This document shows positions 37,622 through 47,792 of a DNA stretch of 64,000 bases, one piece after another (within the stretch, counting starts at the first letter, position 1; every line of letters starts with the position of its first letter). A program made the translations under genes and the position numbers. This stretch comes from Ehretia macrophylla. Lineage: Eukaryota > Streptophyta > Magnoliopsida > Boraginales > Ehretiaceae. Where the stretch lies: assembly GCA_037974665.1 (NCBI GenBank), contig CM075782.1, positions 45,667,851-45,731,850 on the forward strand, in the 5' to 3' direction. Below the pieces are notes generated by a model. That model saw only the letters and a program-made list of their open reading frames with translations. It was not told the origin of the DNA and ran no database searches.

Positions 37622-38001
37622 GAGCAAGTCCAACAAGCTCTCTACTTTGACTTTTTTGCCAAAGTAGAGAGCCAACTTAAAAAAATATACTCCAACAAAC
37701 TAGCCAAATGATCTCGCCAGATTAGATAGCTCGCCAGTTGGTGCCATTTGCTCGCTGCATTCAGCGAGGATTTCATACTCGTTATCTACAAAGCAGTGGT
37801 TGAAAAGGTAAGGAAAAGTGGGAAAGGACCAGTAAAGTCAACAATGGTGGCTGAAAATGAATGGGGAAGTGGGAAAAGAAAGGTGAAAAGAAAAAGATAG
37901 AGAATCAAATAGAGAGTGTTGTTGGAGTAAAATTGAAATAGAGAATCATTAATTTTGTTATTTATTACAGAGAAAAGATAGAAAGCTTGTTGGACTTGCC
38001 C
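37622..38001. mobile_element. Tourist-like MITE 1, 380 bp, with empty site known
   Basis: Ends GAGCAAGTCCAACAAGCT and AGCTTGTTGGACTTGCCC are inverted copies, with TTA at 37619-37621 and 38002-38004 as the 3-bp target duplication of the PIF/Harbinger (Tourist) type. The homologous site in copy B (45857-45860) has a single TTA and no insert, confirming the boundaries. Confidence 0.5.
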
Positions 38002-38004
38002 TTA

Positions 38005-38727
38005 GAGCAAGTCCAACAGGCTTGCTATTCTTCCTCTTAGCTAAAGTAGTGATACAAAATTCATTTTTTTGCTCCAACAAACTCGCCACTCGTCTCGCCA
38101 ACTTTTGTTGGCTCGTCATCCAACTGCAATGCCTCGCCAGGTTTGGAGAAATTTTCCTGCTCGCCATTTCACTCTCAACTTCACCAAAAGTCAAAAACTT
38201 TATCCAAAGCATATATTTTAACCCAAAAAAAATAGAGTTTTGTAAATAAAGATTTAGGGATTAAACCATTTCTAAAAACAGAAATTTGAAGTCAAGAAAA
38301 GAAACAAGAAGAAAATAAAAAATGGAAGAAAAAGAAGTCTAAGACAAAGAACATTTCACCTCAAAATTGTAAATAATAGTTGACATAGAACAAAAGGAAG
38401 CTGAAGGTAGAAGAAGAAGGAAACGGGCGGGGGTGTTTGAAGACGTTTTACTTTGGGTGTGTTTTCTTAATTTAAATTATAAATTATTTTTCTGCTTTAA
38501 AAGTTGAAATTCAATATTATAATATGTAGAATTTAATTTATTTATATTTCATTTTCACTTGTAGATGAATTCATTATAGAGACTATGAAATTGGTGAAAT
38601 TGAATAGAGAATAAGAAATATAGAGTGTTGTTGGAGTAAAATTAAGATAAAGAGTTTATAAAAGTAAAGAGTCACCAATTTCACTCTCTATTATGAAGAA
38701 AAAATAGAGAGTCTATTGGAGTTGTCC
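38005..38727. mobile_element. Tourist-like MITE 2, copy A, 723 bp
   Basis: Starts GAGCAAGTCCAACAGGC and ends TCTATTGGAGTTGTCC, with TTA on each side (shared with MITE 1 on the left, 38728-38730 on the right). It contains an open frame of about 75 codons also present in copy B. That frame is not protein-like and its preservation follows from the duplication. Confidence 0.5.
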
Positions 38728-38995
38728 TTATATCATGACGAGTATAGCAAATAAAACCAAATGAAATAAAATAGAGAAAAAGTAGACAGTCTGTTGGAGT
38801 TGCCCTTATATCATGACGAGTATGACAGATAAAATCAAAAGAAATAAAGTAGGAGTTGCCCTTATATCATGACGAATATGGTGGATAATATCATGACGAG
38901 TATGACGGATAAAACCAAATGAAATAAAGTAAAAGTTGCCCTTATATCATGACGAGTATGGTAGATAAAATCAATTGAAATAATGTAAAAGTATT
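38728..38995. repeat. Tandem array of about 65-bp units after MITE 2
   Basis: The unit TTGCCCTTATATCATGACGA plus GTATGrCrGATAAAAyCAAA and GAAATAAAGTA repeats about four times. Each unit joins the last bases of the MITE end (GTTGCCC) to the flanking DNA, so MITE end plus flank was amplified together. Copy B has the same array at 46584-46850. Confidence 0.5.
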
Positions 38996-39117
38996 TAAAA
39001 ATAACAATTCTATTGGGAGCACTGATCAGATTGTGTAATCCTTTCCTCTTTTTTTTTGACATTATAATGTTCATTACTCAAATATCACAACAACAAAAAA
39101 TCACATCCCAAAAGCCT

Positions 39118-39245
39118 GTTATTTTAATGCCCCCCGTTTGGGTTATAAGGCCTCATCAATGGGCACGACGGGTACTTGCTGTTCACCTGATTATTTATGA
39201 AGCGGATTACTTTAGTAAACCCCCGATGTGGGAGTGGAAGTATGG
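39118..39245 (+). repeat. Dispersed module, copy 4 (within duplication A)
   Basis: It contains CCTGATTATTTATGAAGCGG, TTTAGTAAACC and CCCGATGTGGGAG. Same arrangement as 46975-47100. Confidence 0.5.
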
Positions 39246-39460
39246 TCAAAATAGAGATTACCAAACTGTTGGGGTTATTTTCTAATTCTAACAAAATATA
39301 CATAAATATCTTGAGCTTTTGTTTTGCTTGGCTGATTTTCATTTTGTGTCGAGAAGAATCGAAAAAAGAGAAAGCCTTTGGTTTTGGATTTTTCTTCCAT
39401 TTTCAAGGAAGATCATGGGTGAATGTGCAAGTGAGTGAAAAAAGATTTTAATGGTTGAAT

Positions 39461-40945
39461 TCTTGTAATATCGCTTTTCACTCTCCGACTCATATTGATC
39501 TATGATTTGGTATAAGGTGCCTTGTGTTTTGTTCTTTGTCAGTTGTTTATTGTATCTTTATTGTATTGGGGTCTTTCATAATAACTTTTCTTAGTTCTTC
39601 TATAAGACAAACTATGTTTTCATAAAAATAATTTTTATCACACATCATACCTTATGTCTTTAACATTTATGAGATTCATATGATTGTCATAAACTCGCCT
39701 GTTCTAATGACGGTGCGGTCTTAACATGGTATTTTTAGTCTACAATTATTTTGTTTTCGTACTTTAGATTTACTCTATTAGTTCTAATAACAACTTAATT
39801 AATCTTATATATGATCATTTGTAAATCATCTAACATTCTAAAGTTATTAGCTTTTGTTTCCTTCTTTTCTTCCTTATGGTATTCTCACTTTTTTTTTTGC
39901 TAGGCAAGTAAGTCATTTCATTCCAACCTTAAAAACAGATACAAGAGATAACAATCAGTTCAAAAGAAGCTGATGTTTTAGTCTGTACACAAAATACTAT
40001 TATCTAAATTATCTCCATATTTACTTTGTATACAAATTTTCCCCCTAACATCCAAAATAATATTGTCAATAATACGTTCCTCCGAACAAGCGGATGGTAT
40101 TCTCACTTATTGAGCATTGTTCAGCTCACTTTCGTTTTATGCTTTATTTTGCAGAGTGGGAAATAAACTTGGACTTAGAGAGGCTTCTGGCGCTAGTGTC
40201 TATCAGTGAGATTGTGGATTGGTTTCGAATTAAGGTTAATATATATTATAGTATGATCCTAAATTTTTCAATGAGAACGTATTTTGGAGCTATAATATGC
40301 TCATCTTAGAGTGCAATGTGATTTATGCTATATGGGTTAATGTTAATTATATGTGTGGCAAGTAGTCTTGATGTCTGAGGAAGGCAACCTTCTTAGGCTT
40401 ATTGCAGTCGCGTTCTTGAGTTCACCATAGTGAATTTTGGGGGCGTTACACTTTATTTCTCCACTTCCTCATCTTTAAGCATGCATTTTGTTGAAAATTA
40501 AATTAAATAATGATTGGTGGTCTTACTCGAACTTTCACGCCATCTGCTCTTGTGATAAGAGTGCCAACGATGAATTCATGAAAGGCTCATTCAATTCTTA
40601 CAAAACTAAAGCAGCATGCAGTGGGGTGGACAGTTGGAGGATTTGTTATTATTACTCAACAAGTATTTATTTGATTGGTGGATAATATTTGATGGTTCAT
40701 TTTTCTATTTCAGATTACAGATTTGAGATTAATTGGCCAAGGAAAATCAGAACCATTCCAGGAATAGCGATCTCAATATAATAACCCAGCGCTGCTAGTC
40801 CCGGGATTGATTTGACTGTTACATTAATTTGATTGAGCTTATTCCGAGAACATACCAAATAATTGCGCTCTCCGCGTTGTATAGTTAGCTATTGAGTGTA
40901 TTGAGGGATGTTTTATTTATTTATCATCTCCTGGAAACATGAGGA
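39461..40945. other. Intergenic DNA, no gene seen
   Basis: It includes an LTR-like end near 40450: read on the minus strand it starts TGTAACGCCCCCAAAATTCA, similar in form to 9055. A stretch at 39890-40090 begins with a T-run followed by GCTAGGCAAGTAAGTCATTT and could be the 3' end of an inverted retroelement. Neither can be delimited. Confidence 0.5.
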
Positions 40946-40949
40946 ACAC

Positions 40950-41500
40950 AGGTCGAAAAGTTTGATTCATAAGTCAAATTGTATGTATATTTGTCTCTTT
41001 TTCTCAATAATAAAGATTATCGTTAATTTTAAAAATGTCGTACATAACTATTCACTACAAAGAAACAAACTCGCTAAATTAGTTGGTATTAGGGTATAAA
41101 TTACCTTGAAAATTTGAGAACTCGTAACTCTTTATTATCTAGTCAATTAACTTAATTCTTGTCCTACAAATAAGAGAAAAATTAACTTGAGAATTAAATA
41201 GCTTGAGAGCATGATAAACTAGGACGAATATTAATTTGTCTCATAAACATGATATGGTAGACGAAGTCCATTTTTCATTGTTGGATTCGTCCAATTCAAA
41301 AGAGATTCTAATTTAGTACATAAGCATCAGGTCATTAGCCACGCTTCTTAATAAAATCTAGAGAGATAGGAGATTGAGACCCTAACTATAAAACTTTTTG
41401 AACATAGCCTAGAAGGAGTGCTTCAAAACGTAAAGGGTATCCTAATATTACATAATCCTTCCTTAAGCGTTGTAGATCTACTCGGAGCTTCATGATAATA
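40950..41500. repeat. Second duplicated block, copy 1 (lacks the solo LTR)
   Basis: From CGAAAAGTTTGATTCATAAG through GTATAAATTACCTTGAAAAT to the CTTCATGATAAT phrase at 41500, it matches 43475-44400. The empty insertion site ATTAG is at 41088-41092. Confidence 0.5.
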
Positions 41501-41514
41501 ATTAAGACATACAG

Positions 41515-42440
41515 AATGAGTATATTGAATTCAACGTAAGATTACAAATTTCAAGGTGGTGTAACGTGCTAGCACATATTAAAAATTAGTCAAAAGCTTT
41601 TTCATAAGAATTCTTCATCTGAGTTTAATGCAGAAAAATTAGTGATATCTAGAAGTTTTTAGTCCATATAGTATATAGTCTTTTATATCATACGAGTATG
41701 GCGAATAAAACCAAATGGAATGACGTAGAAGCACCAAAAAATGACGGTTTGATTGGGACATTGGTGATGTACGCCAACGTATATTTGGATTGGTTCGAGA
41801 AATTGACTCCAAGTCTTATTCAAACTCTATACATGAACAAGTCTCATACCGACGCTTCAACCATTCCACCATTAAATTACCTCATTGTGGTCAATAATTA
41901 TGTAACTAGTTAAAGTCTTCTCGACATTTACACAATAATAGTTTCACGATTACTAAGCTTCAATATGTTGACCTCTAAATTTTATTTTATTTTTTTATTA
42001 ATTTTTTTGACAACGACAACTCAATTAAAACTACATTACGTTGAATTCAACATAAGATTACAAACTTTGTGCTGCAACAATGTTCCTGATACATATTTAA
42101 AATTAGTCAAAGGCTTTTTTGTAAGAATTCTTCGTGCGAGTTAGATGCAGAAAAATTAGTGATATTAAGAAGTTTTTATTCAATATAGCTTATGGTCTTT
42201 TATATCATATGAGTATGATGAATAAAACGAAATAGAATGATATAAAAGTACAAAAAAAATGACTGTTCAATTGGGGCATTGAGAAAGTTGTGTAGGTTGC
42301 ACAATTAGTGATATCAAGAAGTTTTTATTCCATATAATATATAATCTTTTTATATCTTACGAGTGTGGCGAATAAACCAAATGGAATGAAGTAATCCATA
42401 TGGTAATATAGTCTTTTTATATCATAATGGCGAATAAAAC
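41515..42440 (-). repeat. SINE-headed repeat family, best copy
   Basis: On the minus strand the unit starts near 41895 with TTGACCACAATGAGGTAATT (other copies read GACCCCAAGGAGGTAGTTTA), continues with an A-box-like TAGTTTAATGG in most copies, and has a B-box-like CGAGTTTGAATAAGACTTGG about 45 bp on. This fits a tRNA-derived Pol III promoter and a plant SINE head. The remaining roughly 350 bp (AAATATAC, TGGGAC, TTTTGGT, AGACTATATACTATATGGA, TTCTGCATTTAACTCAG) are shared by most copies but are not SINE-like in length. No RNA gene is proposed: there is no tRNA cloverleaf. Confidence 0.5.
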
Positions 42441-42479
42441 CAAATGAAATGAAGTTTCAAATTTTACATCCCAACGTTC

Positions 42480-42620
42480 CATCACGTTCATGCCCACATC
42501 TAGGTTGCAAGCCCACATCACTGAGCTCGGCGAACGTGCGTGGTTCACCTAACCATTTATGATGCAAATTGCTTTAGTTATCTCCGATGTGGGAGAAGAA
42601 TTGTGTCTAATGAATGAATT
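42480..42620 (+). repeat. Dispersed module with CTCCGATGTGGGAG, copy 5
   Basis: It carries GGTTCACCTAACCATTTATG, TTGCTTTAGTTAT and CTCCGATGTGGGAGAAGAAT, then TGAATGAATTAAACC as at 23660. Confidence 0.5.
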
Positions 42621-42829
42621 AAACCAACAACTAGGAATGGCAACGAGTCAGATTTTTGCTAAAATTTATAAAATCAAATTCGGAGTCATTGAAATTATAT
42701 TTTATTAAACCTGTGATGGAAATCCTTCGGGTTTAGATTTTGCTTAGTAAATCCGAACCTATTAAATATTAAAAAAACTCGCGAATACCCGTCCTGACCT
42801 GTTAATAAATAGGAAAAAGATTTTAATGG

Positions 42830-43345
42830 TTGAATTGGAAACACCGTCTATATGTTTTGTTCAAATTAATCAAACAAAAGATATATTTGGACCGGTTCAA
42901 GAAAATTGACTTTAAATCTTATTCAAACTCGATACATGATCAAGTCTTACACTGATGTTTCAACCATTCCACCATTAAATTACCTCCTAGAGGTCAATAA
43001 CCATGTAATTAGTCAAAGTCTTCTAGACATTTACACAATAGTAGCTTCACGATTACTCAGCTTATACATGTTGACCTCTATTTTTTTTTTTAATGACGAA
43101 AACTCAACTGAAACTACACTATATTGAATTTAACGTAAGATTACAAATTTTATGGTGCAGCAATCTGCCTGACACATATTTAAAATTAGTCAAAGGCGTT
43201 TCCATAAGAATTCTTCTTCTGAGTTAAATGCAGAAAATTAAATTAGTGATATCTATAAGATTTTATTCCATATAGTATATAGTCTTTTATATTATACAAG
43301 TATGGCGAATAAAACCAAATGGAATATAGTAAAAGTACCAAAAAA
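42830..43345 (-). repeat. SINE-headed repeat family, full-length unit
   Basis: One unit with the head starting near 42996 on the minus strand (GACCTCTAGGAGGTAATTTA, then the CGAGTTTGAATAAGAT B-box-like stretch). It is followed by the short tail GATCATGGGTGAATGTGCAG shared with the dispersed module. Confidence 0.5.
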
Positions 43346-43474
43346 TGAAGGTGATTGAAAATAGATCATGGGTGAATGTGCAGGTGAGTGAAATAGATTC
43401 GTACTTTTTCTTGTAATTTCGGTATGAAGATCCGTAAATCCTGAATCGATTTTCGTAAAATACGGCATCATAAA

Positions 43475-44400
43475 GCTTCGAAAAGTTTGATTCATAAGAC
43501 AATTTGTATGTATATTTGTCTCTTTTTCTCATGTCAATAGACAATAATAAATTATCATTAATTTTAAAAATGACGTACATAACCATTAACTACAAAGAAA
43601 CAAAGTAGCTAAATTAGTTAGTATTAGTGTAAGATTTGATTTCCTCGTACAATTCTCATCTTCTCATTCATTCTATAAATACACATGATGAAGCTTATTT
43701 CAGTTTCAAAAGATTACAGTGGACAGCTGTGTGCTTATCTACAAATAGTTTGAAGAAGTCCTGGACCTACAGGAAAGTACGCCAACTATATGATAAGAGA
43801 TATTTTACAATATTGAACTAAGCTAACTGTAAACTTATGTTGGACTTAACAATTAGGATATAAATTACCTTGAAAATTTGTGAGCTCATAACTTTTTATT
43901 ATCGAGTCAATTAACTTAATTCTTGTCCTACGAATAAGAGAAAAATTAGGTTGAGAAATAGCTCGAGAAGATGATGAACTACAAAGAATATTTGTCTCAT
44001 AAACATGATATAGTAGATGAAGTCCATTCCAATTCAAAAGAGATGCTAATTTAGTACATAAGCATCAGCTAGTGGTGCACTTCTAGTCCAGTCATTTGCC
44101 ACGTGTCTTAATAAAATCTAGAAAGAAAGAAGATTGACATCCTAAACATTAAACTTTTTGAACGTCTCTCTATTAATGTGGCCCTGACGAGCCTAGAAGG
44201 AATGTGTAAACCTAGCATGATACTCTCACAACACATGGCCTTCTAGAGATGCACAATCTTTTTCTCTATGAAGGCAAAGCCAGAGAATAAAATTGAAAAA
44301 ATGAAAGTTCGACTCTATACAAGTTATATAAGAGTATCCTAATATTACATGATCCTTCCGTGGCGTTGTAGACCTACTCAGAACTTCATGATAATATATA
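43475..44400. repeat. Second duplicated block, copy 2 (with the solo LTR)
   Basis: It matches 40950-41500, with the 224-bp solo LTR inserted and about 110 bp of extra sequence around 44170-44330. Confidence 0.5.
43628..43851 (+). mobile_element. Solo LTR or TRIM-type LTR, 224 bp, 5-bp TSD
   Basis: Begins TGTAAGATTTGATTTCC and ends TTGGACTTAACA (TG...CA), flanked by ATTAG at 43623-43627 and 43852-43856. A TATA box (CTATAAATACA) lies near 43675, as expected for an LTR promoter. The related block at 40950-41500 has a single ATTAG and no insert. No internal domain is present, so it is a solo LTR. The family is not identified. Confidence 0.5.
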
Positions 44401-44429
44401 CAAAAAGAGTTCAAAGCTTCATGATAATA

Positions 44430-44650
44430 CATACAAAAAGAGTATATTTTTCATTGAGAGAGAGGTTAATTCGGACGAAGCGAGGGGAGGTAACCCCCCT
44501 ACTGTCTCTATCCAAGAGGCCAAGGATATTATCAGGGGAGTCATCGAGCACAAAACCCCCAATGGGATGGATCAGGGCAAAATGTACTAGCCAGTCGGCG
44601 CACATATTAGCTTCCCAATACACATGTCGCAGAGTGTAGTAGAAAGAGTA
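44430..44650 (-). pseudogene. C-terminal remnant of a LINE RNase H domain
   Basis: Read on the minus strand: RHVYWEANMCADWLVHFAL, then THPIGG-like IHPIGGFVLDD and SRGVTSPRFV. This matches the last helix and tail of RNase H domains in plant LINEs (HxYREANxCADWLA). Upstream sequence at 44650-44760 is only vaguely similar, so the fragment is short. Unlike the 15.2 kb remnant, this piece is still open. Confidence 0.5.
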
Positions 44651-44769
44651 TAAGACCCACTGGGCTATTCATTTGGAATTCAATTATCTACCCAGGTTTA
44701 TGCTAGGAGCACAAGAATAGGAGAAGGCGAATTTGTCTCAAAGAAATCACGAGCCAAACTTATAAAGGT

Positions 44770-44770
<1 letters not shown>

Positions 44771-44840
<70 letters not shown>
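44771..44840. repeat. (AT)n microsatellite, about 35 units
   Basis: A simple AT run of about 70 bp. No other structure. Confidence 0.5.
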
Positions 44841-44842
<2 letters not shown>

Positions 44843-45099
44843 ATGTTGGTGATATAAATATACGTCTCAGCTCTGCGTGGTAGTTGAAATTACAAGATTG
44901 CTATTATAGAATGAAGGTTCAAAGAATTTACCGTATGCAATTAAATGTGGTTTGATTTGATTTTAGATTCTATCTACAACTAAGAGGTAATTTCTCAAAT
45001 AAGTTATGAGCCCTTGGATTAAAATTGTGTAGCTCACTCTCAAGAACATGGACTAGATTTGTCACGCCCTGAACCCTTGATCATTATTAAACTATTTCA

Positions 45100-45856
45100 T
45101 AGATAGTCTCAACGCAGTTTATATACATCTCTTATTCAAACTCGATACATGAATAGGTCTTATACCAACATTTCAACGATTTCACCATTAGACTATCTCC
45201 TTAGGGTCAATAATTATGTATCTAGTCAAAGTCTTCTCGGCATTTACAAAATAATAGCTCCACAATTACTCAACTTATACATGTTGACCTCTAATTTTTT
45301 TTGTTTTGTTTTTCTTTTTATGACCAAAAACTCAATCAAAACTACACTACATTAAATTCAACGTAAGATTACAAACTTTATGGTGCAGCAATGTGCTTGG
45401 CACATTTAAAATTAGTCAAAGGCCACTACATTGAATTCAACGTAAGATTTCAAATTTTGTGGTGCAACAATATGTTTGACACATTTAAAATTAGTCAAAG
45501 ACTTTTCTATAAGAATTCTTCGTCTGAGTAGAACTTCATGGTGCAGCAATGTGCTTTGCACATTTAAAATTAGTCAAAGGCCACTACATTGAATTAATCG
45601 TAAGATTGCAAACTTTGTGGTGCAACAATATGCCTGACACATATTTAAAATTAGTCAAAGGTTTTACCATTAGAATTCTTCGTCTGAGTTTAATGCAAAA
45701 AAATTAATGACATCTATAGTTTTTATTTCATATGGTATTATAGTCTTTTATACAATATGTCAAAAGGATTTTCCATAAGAATTCTTTGCCTGAGCTAAAT
45801 GCAAAAAAAATAGTGACATCTAAAAGTTTTTATCCCATATAATATTATATAGTCTC
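45100..45856 (-). repeat. SINE-headed repeat family in duplication B
   Basis: The head starts near 45210 on the minus strand (GACCCTAAGGAGATAGTCTA, B-box-like CGAGTTTGAATAAGAG). It is followed by three shortened tail copies marked by GGTGCArCAATGTGCTTnGCAC or similar near 45380, 45460 and 45540. Confidence 0.5.
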
Positions 45857-45859
45857 TTA

Positions 45860-46583
45860 GAGCAAGTTCAACAGCTTGCTATTCTTCCTCTTAGCTAAAG
45901 TAGCGATACAAAATTCATTTTTTTGCTCCAACAAACTCGCCACTCATCTCGCCAACTTTTGTTGGCTCGTCATCCAACTGCAATGCATCGCCAGGTTTGA
46001 AGAAATTTTCCTGCTTGCCATTTCACTCTCAACTTCACCAAAAGTCAAAAACTTCATCCAAAGCATATGTTTTAACCCAAAAAAGAAACAGAGTTTTGTA
46101 AATAAAGATTTATGGATTAAACCATTTCTAAAAACAGAAATTTGATGTCAAGAAAAGAAACGAGAAGAAAATAAAAAATCGAAGAAAAAGAAGTCTAAGA
46201 CAATGAACAACTCACCTCAAAATTGTAAATAATGGTTGACATAGAACAAAAGGAAGTTGAAGGTAGAAGAAGAAGGAAGTGGGTAGGGGTGTTTGAAGAC
46301 GTTTTATTTTGGGTGTGTTTTCTTAATTTAAATTATAAATTATTTTTCTGCTTTAAAAGTTGGAATTCAATATTATAATATGTAGAATTTAATTTATTTA
46401 TATTTTATTTTTACTTGTAGATGAATTCATTATAGAGACTATGAAATTGGTGAAATTGAATAGAGAGTCAGAAATAGAGAGTGTTGTTAGAATAAAATTA
46501 AAGTAAAAAGTTTATAAAAGTAAAGAGTCACTAATTTCACTCTCTATTATAAAGAAAAAATAAAAAGTCTATTGGAGTTGCCC
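45860..46583. mobile_element. Tourist-like MITE 2, copy B, 724 bp
   Basis: Starts GAGCAAGTTCAACAGC, ends CTATTGGAGTTGCCC, with TTA at 45857-45859 and 46584-46586. It differs from copy A by scattered substitutions and small indels. It is followed by the same 65-bp tandem array (46584-46850). Confidence 0.5.
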
Positions 46584-46974
46584 TTATATCATGACGAGTA
46601 TGGCAGATAAAACCAAATGAAATAAAATAGAGAAAAAATAGAGAGTCTGTTGGAATTGCCCTTATATCATGACAAGTATAACGGATAAAACCAAAAGAAA
46701 TAAAGTAGGAGTTGCCTTTATATAATGGCGAGTATGGTGGATAATATCATGACGAGTATGACGGATAAAACCACATGAAATAAAGTAGAAGTTGCCCTTA
46801 TATCATGACGAGTATGGTAGATAAAATCAAATGAAATAAAGTAAAGGAATTTAAAAATAACAATTCTATTGGGAGCACTGATCAGATTGTGTAATCCTTT
46901 CCTCTTTTTTGACATTATAATGCTCATTACTCAAATATAACAACAACAAAAAATAACATCCCAAAAACCTGTTA

Positions 46975-47285
46975 TTTTAATGCCCCCCGTTTGGGTTATA
47001 AGGCCTCATCAATAGGCACAACGGGTGCTTGCCGCTCACCTGATTATTTATGAAGCGGATTACTTTAGTAAACCTCCGATGTAGGAGTGGAAGTGTGGTC
47101 AAAATAGAGATTACCAAATTGTTGGGGTTATTTTCTAATTCTAACAAAATATACATAAATATCTTGAGCTTTTGTTTTGCTTGGCTGATTTTCATTTTGT
47201 GTCGAGAAGAATCGAAAAAAGAGAAAGCCTTTGGTTTTGGATTTTTTTTTTTTATTTTCAAGGAAGATCATGGGTGAATGTGCAG
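46975..47285 (+). repeat. Dispersed module, copy 6 (within duplication B)
   Basis: Same as 39118-39425, including CTCCGATGTAGGAG and the GGAAGATCATGGGTGAATGT tail. Confidence 0.5.
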
Positions 47286-47792
47286 GTGAGTGAAAAAAGT
47301 TTTTAATGGTTGAATTGGCAACACCGTCTGTATTATAAAAAGAAAGCCTTCGAGCAGCTTCCCGAGTTAAGGGTCTGAAGAAGGATTATTTTTCTTTGTT
47401 CCGAGTATTCTTCAACTCATGACCTTGTTTAGCGCTACGCAGAAGTATTATAGTTTATGACGTGGTAAAACCCGGCACCTCTGAAGACCTCTTGACATGT
47501 CTCATGTTTCTAAGCTGCTTCTCTTTATGTATAAGGTCAAGTATGGTAAATTTGGTCATTAACTTTGCTATTGTATGACACAATGCCACATCATAATGAA
47601 TCAGTTAGGGAGAAAAAGTGGAGATCCAATCCCACTAGTACAAGTTGAATTGCTCTTTTGGCTGTTCGTAACCTGGCTGCACTTTGTAGATTTATTTCTG
47701 AAGTTGTGGTACTACTCGTGTTTGCAGGAGTATGCAGAGATGCTTTATGTACTTTCCTAATGTGATTATTTCCTTTTGGAACTTCTTTAGGC

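Larger units (their letters stand above)
36655..39460. repeat. Segmental duplication, copy A
   Basis: Homologous in order to 45195-47316: SINE-headed repeat pieces, a Tourist-like MITE, a 65-bp tandem array, the CTCCGATGTGGGAG module and its long tail. Copy A carries two extra pieces: about 300 bp including the 245-bp segment at 36843-37088, and a 380-bp MITE at 37622-38001. Homology stops after GGTTGAAT at 39460. Confidence 0.5.
45195..47316. repeat. Segmental duplication, copy B
   Basis: Counterpart of 36655-39460 with the same order of repeats but without MITE 1 and without the 245-bp segment. Homology ends after GGTTGAAT at about 47316. Confidence 0.5.

Noticed and set aside
38022-38249. 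75-codon frame seen in both duplication copies (also 45876-46145) as a conserved small protein
   Set aside because: It lies inside a Tourist MITE, and the similarity reflects the shared duplication. Composition is not protein-like.
41770-41900. tRNA gene on the minus strand
   Set aside because: A- and B-box-like words are present, but no acceptor stem or anticodon arm can be folded; a SINE head fits better.
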